A stretch of DNA of 64,000 bases from Liopterus haemorrhoidalis (GCA_963971575.1 OZ020611.1:23977279-24041278); one strand, 5' to 3'. Numbered from the stretch's first letter, positions 22,334 to 32,275 are shown. The notes: generated by a model from the sequence alone, not told the origin. A program made the numbers and translations.

Positions 22334-23590
22334 TAGCTGGAGTACCCGTACTTCGTACAGTTTTTGTATATTTTGCTGTAATATTAATGAAAAGTGAGAT
22401 ATTTCAGTTTCAACACAAAATAATGGTTTCTTTATTTTAAACCACCTTTTATACATATTTTTGATGTAAAGGAAATAATATTGACATACTTCGTTTATAG
22501 GTAGCTCTCTCCATAGCTTCCAAAATATATATTTTATGAAACCCTGCATTAAACAGAGAGGAATAGTTTCATTTCTCATATTCATTTTGCTGTTAAGTAA
22601 AGAATAAAGGAGATATTTCGTCCTTATAAGTAACACTCCCCTTCTCCTCTAAATAATCTTCTTTAATATTTTTATTTTTCCCCTAATTTAACTTAAAAAA
22701 AATAAATGTTTTCTCATGTACATTTTTGGTGAGATATATCAAGATTTAAATTTTAGGGTGTACCCCGTAACTCCTCAAATATTCATTAAATCGAAAATTA
22801 TATACAACGATAAAGCTTTGATTTCTTATTATTATATTTCTTATAAAGTCAGTTTACCATAACTATGCAATGACGTCACAGTTGAAAAACTCACCTTGTT
22901 GCCAATTCGTAAACTGTCAAAAATAGTTAGATTAGGTTAAAAAGAGATGAAAATTACATATTTTGTGTTTCTTTCTATCCCATAGAAATTGAAGTGAGCT
23001 CGAAACAATAATGGGTCTGGCTTTAACAACGATTGAACAATCCAATTTCAAACTGGCAACATTGAAAAAATGTACCAACATTAAATAAATAAATGTACTA
23101 ACTGAGTTATGGATTGATGTTGATTAAAACATATCATAACGTTGGTACTTAAATTAACCTAGAGTGACGTCATCTCATAGTTATCGTAAACCGACTTTAG
23201 ATTAATTTTTATTGCATACATTTTTGCTGTTAAGTCAATGTGAATTTAAAACAATCATAAGGGAGATATTTCAAAAGTTTAGCTTCAGGATGTCCTGAAA
23301 TTAGGAAAAAATGAGTAGAAATAAAAGATTAATTTTTTCATTTCAAACTATTTTTGACACACATGATTTGGCTGTTAAATCAATAATAAAGAAGATATAT
23401 GTACATTTCAGTTTTAGCCCACCAGGCAGGCAGGCAGACAGACAGTCAGACGGTCATACAGACAGACAAAAATTGTTTTTTTTTTTGTGGATATTGTCTT
23501 ATAATCATCTGAAACGTGTAAAAACCAAATATGAGGCCGAAAAATAAAAAATAGTTATAGCCTCCAATATTATTAGTATAGATATATTCA
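22334..23590 (+). repeat. family D dispersed repeat with internal tandem units
   Basis: Begins AACTAGCTGGAGTACCCGTA and ends near TATTAGTATAGATA. Inside, a degenerate unit recurs: 'tgctgttaagt', 'ataaaggagatatttc', 'aggg(t)gt-cccgtaa', 'aaaagatt-attttttcattt'. The spacing is about 150 bases. A (GGCA/GACA)n array lies at about 23422-23467, just before the end. A separate MITE interrupts it at 22846-23197. The same layout occurs at 47.1 kb. It has no protein-coding content. Confidence 0.65.
22846..23197. mobile_element. 352-bp MITE inserted in family D
   Basis: Inverted repeats of about 35 bp begin AAGTCRGTTTACSATAACTA and contain TGACGTCA near their inner edge on both sides. TA flanks both ends, consistent with a Tc1/mariner-type target duplication. 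Interior noncoding. Confidence 0.75.
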
Positions 23591-23806
23591 GATAAATGCA
23601 TGTTTGTTTATGAAATTCTTTCTCCGAGCTTTTTAGTAGAGAGACTGATAAAAAGAATAGTTCTTTCTCAACATCCAAACAAAATGGCATCGCTTAATTT
23701 TGTTGACTTTCTAGCTTGAATCATACCCCTTTTTAACCGTCATCGGTCAAGTAAAAACCTCTCAAGTCTAGCAATTTTGATAATGCTCGTAAGGCCAAAA
23801 CATATA

Positions 23807-24521
23807 CGAGGGTTGCTTCTTATATTTCGAGATTGCGCTAAACTGTGCCGCCATCTGGCAACTGACGTTTCTATCGTAAAGTTTAACATTTTTGACGTAC
23901 TCAGAACGTTTTGACGTACGAGCGCTATTTGTATTGTTTACAGTAACTTGAAAAAAATCATCTCGGCTAAAAATGGAATTAAATCGTAAATATTTTCGAG
24001 CGATTATTTTTTACAACTTTCGACATGGATTAACCCAACAACAGTACATCGATGAACTTAATTCTACTTTTGGCGATGAAGCACCATTAAGGACTACTGC
24101 TTATCGATGGTTTGCCGACTTCAATCGTAGCCATAGTTCGCTTAAGGACGAATTTCGTGATGGTCGTCCAAAATCGGTTGTTGTTCCGGAAAACATTGAT
24201 GCTGTGCGTGTACTGATACTGCAAGATCCCCATGTGACTTATCGTGAGATTAAGGTATCCTTGGGCATTAGTGGGACCGGCATACATTCACTATTGCATG
24301 AACTTTTTGCCGTAAAAAGATTTGTTGAATTCCACATAAATTGACAATCGCAGTAGAAAAAGCCTCAATCGGAGTGGAAAAAGTGCTTCGGAAATTGCTT
24401 TAAACGCATGCAAAAGTGTATTGATCTTCATGGAGAATATTTTGAAAAACAATTAAAGCCACTTTTGTTGATAAATTATTATTTTTGATCTCAAATCATG
24501 AACTATAAAAGACAACCCTTG
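23807..24521 (+). mobile_element. internally deleted mariner element
   Basis: A 715-bp element between TA dinucleotides. Ends are imperfect inverted repeats, CGAGGGTTGCTTCTTATATT and, inverted from the right, CAAGGGTTGTCTTTTATAGT. The two ends of the transposase gene are joined across a deletion of the middle. Non-autonomous derivatives of this type are common for mariners. Confidence 0.85.
23973..24460 (+). pseudogene. mariner transposase, N- and C-termini joined
   Basis: The open frame starts MELNRKYFRAIIFYNFRHGL and carries the paired helix-turn-helix region (TTAYRWFADFNRS; VTYREIKVSLGISG) up to about residue 115. It then jumps, with a stop, to text from the extreme C-terminus (SEWKKCFGNCFKRMQKC, HGEYFEKQ). 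The whole DD34D catalytic core is missing, so the product could at most bind the element ends. The family is distinct from the Mos1-like copies in this window. Confidence 0.85.
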
Positions 24522-24525
24522 TATA

Positions 24526-25134
24526 CAGGGTGTTTGTTTGAAACGGGGCACCCCGAAAATCTCCTTTATTTGTAAAGATACAAAAAATCTTCAGAACAAA
24601 AGTCAAACTAGACAAAAAGGCCCATCTAAAGGTTACTATAAGAATTCTGAGAGACTCCGGTTTCACCGTAAATGATGTCAATTTTTGATCTAGCATAGAG
24701 AATCGATAATTTTATATTTTTTCCCTAAAAGTATACTAAATTAGCTTTACAATGACACCAAAAAATCATATTTTTATGTTATCATTTCAAAATGGCGACC
24801 ATTTATTTACAAAATAATAATCAACATAAGTTTTACAAAGTTGAACGTAGCAAACTTTGAAAACAATAAAAAAAGAAACAAAATATCTCAAAAATAAACT
24901 ATTTGAATATTTAGAAAAAAAACTATTACTTTTTACAATTATTTTACAAAAAAAAAAAATTAAGTTATTTCATGTTATTTCATATAATAACTAGTTATAA
25001 CAGTTTATTGCTTAGTGCCTCAGAATTCTTATAGTAACCTTTCTTATAGTAGTTTAACTTTTGTTCTGAAGATTTTTTGTACCTTTACAAATAAAGGAGA
25101 TTTTCGGGGTGCCCCGTTTCAAACAAACACCCTG
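24526..25134. mobile_element. 609-bp foldback MITE
   Basis: Ends CAGGGTGTTTGTTTGAAACG are exact inverted repeats; the first 79 bases of the two arms differ at only two positions, and similarity continues, with indels, to about 125 bases. TATA flanks each end, giving a TA or TATA duplication. Interior is AT-rich and noncoding. It sits four bases from the end of the deleted mariner. Confidence 0.85.
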
Positions 25135-25136
25135 TA

Positions 25137-25275
25137 TATTTGATTAAAAACCGTACTAAACAGAGAGGACTTGTTTATTTTCACATATTCATTTTTGCTG
25201 TTGAGTAAATGATAAATGAGGTATTTCAATCTTATAAGTAACTCTCCCCTTGCCCCCAAATAATCTTAATAATCT
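25137..25275 (+). repeat. family D fragment
   Basis: 'aaacagagaggacttgttt', 'tgctgttgagtaaatgata' and 'cttataagtaactctcccct' match 22545-22660. It looks like part of a family D unit separated from the main copy by the mariner and MITE insertions. Confidence 0.55.
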
Positions 25276-25737
25276 TACCCTGGGCGCCGACATGGCATAA
25301 CAAATTCAAATAAGTTATATATTGCTGCAATGTGTTATATTTCAACTTGCCCCTGGACGTTTCATGTTGAAAAATTGCCTGTTTACATAAAAACTACAAT
25401 ATTTTTAACCTCTTTATAGCAAGTTAAGCTAATGTACTTATTTTATAATAAAAACAAGTCAATCTTTATAGATTGACTGAGGATAGAAGTTAAAATTAAC
25501 GGGCAAATAAATGTGTGCCACGAAATCTAAAATTTTTAACAAAAATTACTTTGCTAAAAAAAGCTGCGTTTTTTCGATTTTTCTCAGCACTGCCCAACAA
25601 CGTACATTTTCTGCCACACTTAACAAGTACATAAACCTAGCTAGTGCAGTGAAAACAGCGTTATCTTTCGTGCCAATTTGGAACTATTAACATTGTTACA
25701 ACTTACCCGTGTTACAACTAGCCCCGGTCTCCCCTAT

Positions 25738-25825
25738 AGTAGCTTTGATAATGGTCGTAAGACCGAAACGTACCTATATCAGTAAATAAATATTTTGTGT
25801 GGAATAAAACAGCTGTATTCTTTAA
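25738..25825 (+). repeat. retroelement tail with hammerhead-like motif
   Basis: Contains TTTGATAATGGTCGTAAGAC followed by CGAAACGTACC. The segment GGTC-GTAA-GACC is a four-pair stem closed by a GNRA tetraloop, flanked by TGATAA and GAAAC as in hammerhead ribozyme cores (consensus CTGATGA ... GAAA). Downstream, 'aaatattttgtgtgg' and 'aataaaacagctgt' resemble the region after the motif at 27.9 kb. Terminal repeats of Penelope-like retroelements are known to carry such motifs; assignment here is by analogy. Confidence 0.45.
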
Positions 25826-25846
25826 AATATCTCTATGTTACGGCCA

Positions 25847-26019
25847 ATGACCGAATCCGGGCAGTGTTAACAACGACCGGCCAATAACAGGTACGCTTTA
25901 GTTAATAAAAATCTAGGACAGTGGCAGCCGAAAGGCTCGACGTAAGCTTAAAGGGGTTTGCTTATTTTTTATGCCTATCATTGGCTGGCCGTCGTTAAAA
26001 ATGCCCGCCATTCGGTCAT
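25847..26019. mobile_element. 173-bp foldback element
   Basis: Arms of about 50 bp start ATGACCGAATSSSGGGCA and include TTAACRACG and GGCCAAT/AGCCAATG blocks. GC content is above surroundings. No coding sequence. Class uncertain. Confidence 0.6.
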
Positions 26020-26139
26020 TAGTAATACATATTATATTCACATGTTTTACCGAGGCTGTTCAGTTCAAGTCAATTAATTCAATTATACTCAATTTAATTC
26101 AAAAATGTTATTTTTAAACAATACCAAATTATCTTCTTT

Positions 26140-26512
26140 AAGGCCTTATCACACTAGAACGCTATCCAAGTCTTATTTTTGTAGGTTTTTTTTCAGGATC
26201 CAAGTCTTCAGGTCTTGACATATCACACGGTATTTGAATATTAGTTAAGACTTGGAAATTGTTTGTTTACCCATGCGCAGATCGAGAAATTATGACAGTT
26301 GACAGTTATATTTTGACATAAACAAAAGACAAAGACGCGTCAGCTGTAAGACCTGGGTAAACAGACCGAGAAACTGTATCCTGTTTCATTTGCCTGGTCT
26401 TCAAAACCTAGGTTGTTTCTTCATACTATCACACGCACAAGACTTCGATTCGAATGCAGACTTTAATTTTCCAAGTTTAGACTTGAATAATAACTCTAGT
26501 GTGATAAGGCTT
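26140..26512. mobile_element. 373-bp MITE
   Basis: Ends AAGGCCTTATCACACTAGA and, inverted, AAAGCCTTATCACACTAGA. Both are followed inward by a 'caagtct' block. The sequence TATCACAC recurs internally (26217-26228 and 26427-26436), as subterminal repeats. Noncoding. Confidence 0.7.
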
Positions 26513-26864
26513 TTACAGTTTTTCTGATTGCAATCAAATCAATAATAAAACATAAACATGAAGCAACATGTAAGTGCAATCCCTGTCCATTTATAACTAA
26601 AACTGTTGCCTTACTGCCATATGCTTTGAATTCTAATAGGTAGTAGAAGCTGTATCGAGTCGCTGAAGCATCAGGTACCTCCACGGATGAGTAGATCAAT
26701 TGGATTTCGTTCAGGCTGTTGGTTGGACTGATGGAGCTGGCTTGCCATATGTGTACGTGTGTGTCTGGCAGTGAGTAAGAGAGAAACAAGGAAACAGTCC
26801 CTAGAGACATGCAGAGACAAGACAGATCTGATTCTTGGGATACGAAATTAAGTTGCCGGTCCAT
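26496..26864 (-). CDS. hypothetical 122-residue open frame
   Basis: GC content is higher than in neighbouring sequence and the frame is the longest unexplained one in the first half of the window. It has Ser-rich stretches and a hydrophobic C-terminal segment (HVASCLCFIIDLIAIR). I recognise no domain. Its last eight or so codons and the stop come from the neighbouring MITE, so any real product would be chimeric. It may be an exon of an unseen gene, a repeat fragment, or chance. Confidence 0.25.
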   Translation of the reverse strand: MDRQLNFVSQESDLSCLCMSLGTVSLFLSYSLPDTHVHIWQASSISPTNSLNEIQLIYSSVEVPDASATRYSFYYLLEFKAYGSKATVLVINGQGLHLHVASCLCFIIDLIAIRKTVKALSH

Positions 26865-26869
26865 GAACT

Positions 26870-27380
26870 GGAATTTTAATATTTTATATATCGAATCATT
26901 TTTGATTTAAAGATATTTTAGGTTTGTTTATGTGGGTTTGTTTGATTTTATTAATACATGTTTGAATCACAAACCACAACATTTTTTATTCGATCAGTGG
27001 AGCTTACGTTGTTAAATTTTAAGTGTGTCAGTCCTTCAAATTGAGTGTTTAAAAATAGCAAAGTATGTAAATATTTACTTGTTATGTAGTTTGTTGAATC
27101 TTGTTGATGGTTGTGTCGGAATTTAAGCAAAATGCAATAAAATAATGAGCTGCGCGTAAATGGCTATGAAGTCTGTGATTTCCCACAAATAAATATCCTC
27201 AAATTTGATTGAAATTTATTAATATTCAGTAACTGCAGTAATTCACATATGGTCAGAATGCTAAATATTTAGTTATAATCTCTCAAGAACTTTTTGAAAA
27301 TCGTATTTCGTCTGTTAATCTACATATGAAAACTTTACACTCAAAATAAAACCTAAAAAGAAAAAAAATGTGCTATTTAT
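26870..27380. other. no gene seen
   Basis: AT-rich sequence without motif-bearing frames or recognised repeats. Confidence 0.4.
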
Positions 27381-27381
27381 A

Positions 27382-27559
27382 GCTTGTTTCTTTGGTTTAG
27401 GCGGAACCAGATTTTCAATTCTAGTGACTTTTACCGATTAAGTGAAGTATTTGATTATTTTGTTTAGGAAAAGCCCACTTCGAACCATAAAAAGTGAGAC
27501 TATGACAACTTAAAAAAATAAAAATTTCATTTACTTCCGCCTAAAGGTCTGAAACAGCC
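27382..27559. mobile_element. family E MITE, copy 1
   Basis: Ends are imperfect inverted repeats built on TTTGGTTTAGGCGGAACYAG; the right end reads, inverted, GACCTTTAGGCGGAAG. Internal blocks 'gattttcaattcta' and 'acaacttaaaaaaataaaa' match the copies at 28.2 and 42.9 kb. Confidence 0.65.
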
Positions 27560-27704
27560 TGTATGGTCACATTTATTATTATTTGTTCTTTTCTTATTTG
27601 GGTAAAGGCATAAAGGAAAACTATTTCGAAAATATTTTTGGTTTTTATCCCCATAAAAATAAAATTAATAGATTTAGTTATAGGCTCGCGTTGAAACATA
27701 TTGA

Positions 27705-27956
27705 AAATAGAACTAAAAATAAAACACTCGGTAATGTTTCAAAATATTTTAATTTATTAATACGTATTTCGGCTTATGAGGCCATCATCAGAATACAAAG
27801 AGTTTACAAAACTGAACAGCTCTATTAATAATAGTATATATTTGTTCAGTTTTGTAAACTCTTTGTATACTGATGATGGCCTCATAAGCCGAAATACGTA
27901 TTATTAAATTTAAATATCTTGAAACGTTACCGAGTGTTTTATTTTGAGTTCTATTT
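27705..27956. repeat. long inverted repeat with paired hammerhead-like motifs
   Basis: Arms 27705-27819 and 27842-27956 are inverted copies of each other with about a dozen differences and a spacer of about 22 bases. Each arm, read outward from the centre, contains CTGATGATGGCCTCATAAGC, then CGAAATACGTATTA, then the ATAAAACACTCGGTAAC/T block shared with the hairpins at 5.4 and 47.7 kb. CTGATGA and GAAA around a GGC/GCC stem match the hammerhead ribozyme core. The arrangement resembles two Penelope-like terminal repeats facing each other. Confidence 0.8.
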
Positions 27957-28017
27957 CCCATAAAAATAATTTGAGCAATTCGAAAATTTAAATAATTTTT
28001 CGAAATAATAAACTGAC

Positions 28018-28168
28018 AATCGACGTAGAGTAGTGGTAACACACGTACCCTGCGTTAATTAAGTCTTAGATTTGAATCCGGTTAAGGCATGGAATTTTCA
28101 ACACAAAAAAATACAATTGTCTTGGCTAATTGCCATAGTAGCGAAGACTAAAGTTAAAAAAAAAAAAG
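28018..28168 (+). repeat. tRNA-derived SINE
   Basis: A box GTAGAGTAGTGG and B box GATTTGAATCC at tRNA spacing, then 'ggcatggaattttcaac', the tail block TTGGCTAATTGCCATAGTAG and a poly(A) of about 11. Same family as 5.3, 20.9 and 32.3 kb. Confidence 0.85.
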
Positions 28169-28194
28169 ACAAGAAATTCCGATTGTATAGGTTA

Positions 28195-28325
28195 TTTTAA
28201 ACCTTTAGGCAGAACTATGGTAAATGGAATTTTAATTTTTGTAAGTTGTCACGATCTCACTTATTTAACCGATATAAAATACTAGTTGTTTAAATCTAAT
28301 TCCGCTTAAACCAAAGAAAAAGGCA
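28195..28325. mobile_element. family E MITE, copy 2
   Basis: Left end AACCTTTAGGCAGAACTATG; right end, inverted, CTTTGGTTTAAGCGGAATTAG. Internal GTAAGTTGTCA matches copy 3 at 42.9 kb. It is the shortest copy. Confidence 0.65.
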
Positions 28326-28580
28326 ATACTATTAAGGTTTACATAAATTTTCTTGTTCCATTTTATTTATTTTTTTTAGTTTTTAAGGCTATTCCATCCG
28401 ATGATTGCATGGAAATTTTATTTTTCTTTGGTTATTTTTGGCAATATAAATTTTTTGGTTTCTCGATAGTGAACTTATTTTGACAGACGATTTGAATTAA
28501 AACACAGTTCAATAACCCGTCGTTATTATGGATACATTTGTAACTACAACGACTTGAGGGAAATACCTGTATATTTACAG

Positions 28581-28590
28581 TCTCCCCCTT
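28581..28590 (-). promoter_or_regulatory. polypurine tract
   Basis: AAGGGGGAGA on the minus strand immediately precedes TGTAAATATACAGG, the presumed start of the 3' LTR. This is the expected position for plus-strand priming. Confidence 0.6.
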
Positions 28591-29256
28591 AACATTACAC
28601 CCTTGTGAGCGGAGTTGCGATTCGTTGCCTTCCTTAGTCGTCCATGTTTTCTTTTGGCAAGAATAGGCGCCGAGATCAATCCTTCTTCGCTGATCAAGTC
28701 TGCGGCAATGACTAAGGTGATCGGTTCAGCATCGAGCTCAATTACAATCTGATGTTAAGTAAAAGAGGTTGCTGCTCTCCTTGGAGTAAAAATAGGGCTC
28801 TTGCCTACAAAAACTCATTTAGTGTAGCACGTTCTAGATTGCTTAGTTCTACACCTTCATCGACTTGTTACGGCACACTTTTGTCTTCAACCATTATAGC
28901 TTCATTAGGTTTGCCGTTTCCATTCTTGGTGTACGTAACATCATCAGTCGCATATACTTCGTCTGGTCGGTTTAGACCACTCGCGTAGATGTTTCATTTC
29001 TCACTACTTCAGTGTCCGTTTTAAGCGAAATAATATCTTTTAAATTTTTACTGTCAAAATTTAAATGTCCTAAATTTTCTGAAGTTGGTTTGTGTCACGT
29101 AAAACAATGGGAAAGTCGACCGTAAATAATTAGAGTCGAAAACATTGTACAGCAAAATGCGACAAAAGTACACTAAAATGCAAGAAGTTTCTCACAAAGG
29201 CAAGTTTGTTCGATTTTTACACAAATCAATTCATAGATAGACAAAAATATATATAT

Positions 29257-29276
29257 CGGCCACGAGTTGGGCGCCA
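29257..29276 (-). promoter_or_regulatory. tRNA primer-binding site
   Basis: TGGCGCCCAACTCGTGGCCG on the minus strand closely resembles the lysine-tRNA-complementary primer sites of gypsy-type and retroviral elements, and directly follows the 5' LTR end. Confidence 0.65.
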
Positions 29277-29429
29277 GTTTAACACTAACTTTTCGTATTA
29301 AATTTATTAAACAATATAACCTTTTTCGGTTCTCGATAGTGAAAATATTTTCACAAATTATTACAATTACAATTCAATTTAATAACCCTCTTTACTATGG
29401 ATACAAATGCCTGCATATATTCCAAAGTA

Positions 29430-29965
29430 ATTTTTATGTATTATTTAACTATGCAAATAAATAATTGTTTTAACATTTTTGTGTATTTTTAATCTATAAC
29501 GTATAAGTGCCGCACTAGCTTTATCCGGCACTATTAATAACTCAAAATAATTTTCACTTTTACAGAAAGAAAAAAATTTAATTCTTCAGTTCTAAAACAT
29601 TTCTTCTCATTCGTTAACTATTTTTTTGCTCATCTCTGGTTGTAGTAATGAACTGTGGCTAGGCGAAGCACGCATTATACCCGGCATTGTGCGGGACGTG
29701 TTTATTGGACAAAGCTTGGGAACGAGCACATGCTACGTAGTGGAGGTCGGGAAAAACACCACGCAACATCGTGCATGGATCAAGTTATCCAGCACCTGCT
29801 CAATGGAATTTTTGTGTATACTTTTTATTACGTAAATTACGAAATGTGTAGTTACGAATCACCTTTAATTTTTAATGTAGGATTTAAACCTTTTAAAAGA
29901 GGTACATATAAAAATATGTAGAGTGTATAAAATGTGTAGATCTTTAATACAGAATCTATATTGAA
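29430..29965. other. no gene seen
   Basis: Two overlapping open stretches of 69 and 88 codons (29626-29921) lie in a locally GC-richer patch but show no motif. Confidence 0.4.
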
Positions 29966-29968
29966 GGT

Positions 29969-30095
29969 TAGGGATGAGTATCGGTTCTCGAGGTATATAG
30001 TTAACATCGATGGTAATATCGGTGCTTAAGGTGTCTTTCATGTCTTACATCGATATTGAGAAAATAGCGAACAAAAAACATCGTCATTCATACAA
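29969..30095. mobile_element. hAT-like element end, partial
   Basis: TAGGGATGAGTATCGG followed by AACATCGATGG and ACATCGATATTG resembles the left end of the element at 17353. No matching right end was found, so it is truncated. Confidence 0.45.
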
Positions 30096-30204
30096 AAATA
30101 TTATTTTTGATATACGTATAACCACAAAAATTAAGAATACTGTCATTGCTTTGTATTTATAAATACAAATATAAATGAATATAATTAACACAAAGGAATA
30201 GGAG

Positions 30205-30600
30205 GAAATGAAATTGCAAAACCTATTGGCAACAAATGGTGCATTGCTTCCTGGTCAGCCAAACATTAAAATGGTCTCACACAAAGATCTTTTACCTCTA
30301 ATACACAAGTCAATCCTTGCTACATGACAGCAAGAATGGGAAACCACGGCTCAAGGGGCTAAAGGCTCTTTTTTTTCATACCATCAAGCCAGCTATGGTT
30401 CCACAATCTTCATTTAAATTTTTAAAAAACATCTCCACAGTTTGTCCCATGAGATTCAATCACTCCCACTCATATCTACACCTCCACTGTATCAATGTAT
30501 TAGAAACAATCCTGTGCAGTTGTGGAGAACCTGGAGTTACGGAACACAAACTTTTTAACTGTCCAAATCATGCCGCAGCATCTACAGTTTTTGATATGTA
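30205..30600 (+). pseudogene. LINE RNase H and C-terminal relic
   Basis: Conceptual reading in changing frames gives GNEIA, VSHKDLLPLIHKSILA, QQEWETTAQGAK, MRFNHSHSYLHLHCINVL, CSCGEPGVTEHKLFNC. GNE-A-DK-A is the RNase H motif near its last catalytic Asp, and the CxCG-E-x-T-x-H-x-L-F-x-C pattern is the usual end of LINE polyproteins with an RNase H domain (I/jockey group). A TGA inside LAT-QQEW, an added T-run and other shifts show it is dead. The reverse transcriptase is missing, as expected for a 5'-truncated insertion. Confidence 0.65.
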
Positions 30601-30959
30601 GAATAGGTTCCCCATTCTATACGCTGGCGGAATGGTGTTATACTGAACCCAACAAAATAAGAAGAGGACGAAAGATATAATTAAAAATTTATTCTGCAAG
30701 ATAAAGTTGTAATAAACTTTATTATTTAATTAAGTATTCGAATTATCAGGATTTAATAGGTCAAATTAATAAACATACAATTTTTTTTTATTGAACAAGA
30801 CTTGTTTAGATAAATTTATTTATCTTCGTCAGTTGTCTGAAGAGAAAAGAGAAACAAGACAGTCATGAAGTATCAGCAACAATGTGTAATAATATATAAC
30901 ATAAAATAGACTTTCTCAAATATAATGGATATTAATAATGGTTGTAGGTGACATCTTGT

Positions 30960-31530
30960 TTTATTTGCAAAACAAATATTTATTTATAGTTTAACAGCAA
31001 TCTGCGAAATATTTTGTAATCAAAAGAGAACAATAAAATATTCCTTTATAAAATCATCGAAAAATCGGCAGAGAAGAAAGGCTGATGATAAATGAATCAA
31101 GACCAAGGATATGTTAAACAGATGAAGTCAAAGGGGACCAGAGAAAAATTTAAGGATAAAAGTAGAGAGCGAAAAATTATACGGTTTTAAAAAAGCGATA
31201 ATTTTACGTACTTGGGTGTAATTGTTACAAACAATGCTAAAGAAGGTCTGGTACTATCAACAAGACTGGCAAAAGGCAGTAAATATATATGGGTCCTTGT
31301 GGCAACCTTTCAAACTGGAGTGTATTATTATGCGTATATTACTTAGCAAATAAAAATGATAATTAAACCTATTTATAACTACAAATATTGATGAATATAA
31401 ATAAAAGTTTATTCTGCAAAATAAGGTTGTAATAAACTTTATAATTTAATTTGCAAAACAAATATTTATTTATAATTAAATAGCAATCTGCAAATATTTT
31501 GTAATTAAACGAGAATAATAATGTTAAATT
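30960..31530 (+). repeat. pair of direct repeats about 480 bases apart
   Basis: TTGCAAAACAAATATTTATT plus 'agcaatctgc(g)aaatattttgtaat' occurs at about 30967-31022 and 31451-31504. A second shared block, 'tttattctgcaa-ataa-gttgtaataaacttta', occurs at 30689-30722 and 31408-31442. The blocks come in the same order, so a segment of several hundred bases was duplicated or these are two copies of one repeat. Confidence 0.6.
31080..31325 (+). pseudogene. LINE reverse transcriptase relic, post-YADD segment
   Basis: Reading with frame changes: LMINE, KTKDMLNR, then NFTYLGVIVTNNAKE and LSTRLAKGSKY. The LMINE-KTK and FTYLGV-I blocks are the region after the catalytic motif in many LINE reverse transcriptases. 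It is flanked on both sides by the direct repeats described above. It is probably of the same clade as the C-terminal fragment at 54.7 kb. Confidence 0.55.
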
Positions 31531-32275
31531 AATTATCAAAAAAGCTATTTCAATTTTAACAACAAAGATCATATTATTCGCGTAAATTCCAAACGAATTC
31601 TACAACTGTTTTGGAATTATTAAAAATAATTTAGTCCTTTCCTCCAGAACAATAACAAAAAATAATCCTTATAATCAAACATAAATTTAAAACTTTGCAA
31701 AGTGGAATAAATCAAATAAAAAATGTAAGCATTTGTGCTCCGGAAAGTTAAAAGTATACAAGTCGGACTTACAGCGGCGTAAAAATGGTTGCCTATACAC
31801 AATTGATGAACAAAGGTTTGATTGTTATATGAAGCATTACGAAGTTCCAAGTATTGACTATACACATCCACTTGAAGCGCTAGCTAAAGGCACCACAATT
31901 TTAGTGAAATCACTGATACCTATCTATTGTAATTATTTTTAATGATTATTATAAAATTATTTTTATAAATTTTCTATTCTCACATACACTACAATATGTT
32001 TTTTAAATTAAAGGGGGGATTGAAAAATATCGTGCCACAAAGCTGATCTGTGATTGGCTACCGGCAAGTCGTTTTTACATACAGCAAATTTTCATGACAA
32101 CGGCAGCCATTACTTCAAACTGTCAACCTCGAAATTCTGTCAAAATGTCAGATAAATCAATCACTTGATTGGTTATTAGTTGCAACCTATTATTAAATTT
32201 AATACTTGCAGGAATATTGCCTTTAGCTTGTAAACATTAAAGCTCTTAAAATGTTCTAATGTAAATCTTCCTTTA
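31530..32275. other. no gene seen
   Basis: AT-rich with 69- and 83-codon open stretches overlapping on opposite strands (31620-31942), neither with a motif. Confidence 0.4.

Larger units (their letters stand above)
28405..29428 (-). mobile_element. minimal LTR retrotransposon (TRIM-like or deleted)
   Basis: On the minus strand: 5' LTR at about 29428-29277, primer-binding site, about 690 bases of interior, polypurine tract, then 3' LTR at about 28579-28405. The LTRs align through 'caggcatttgtatccat' versus 'acaaatgtatccataat', 'gggttattgaa' and 'ctatcgagaa-cc', but are strongly diverged, so insertion is old. The interior has no gag or pol reading I can identify; a short APILAKRKHGRLRKA-like basic peptide sits near its 3' end. 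Confidence 0.6.
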
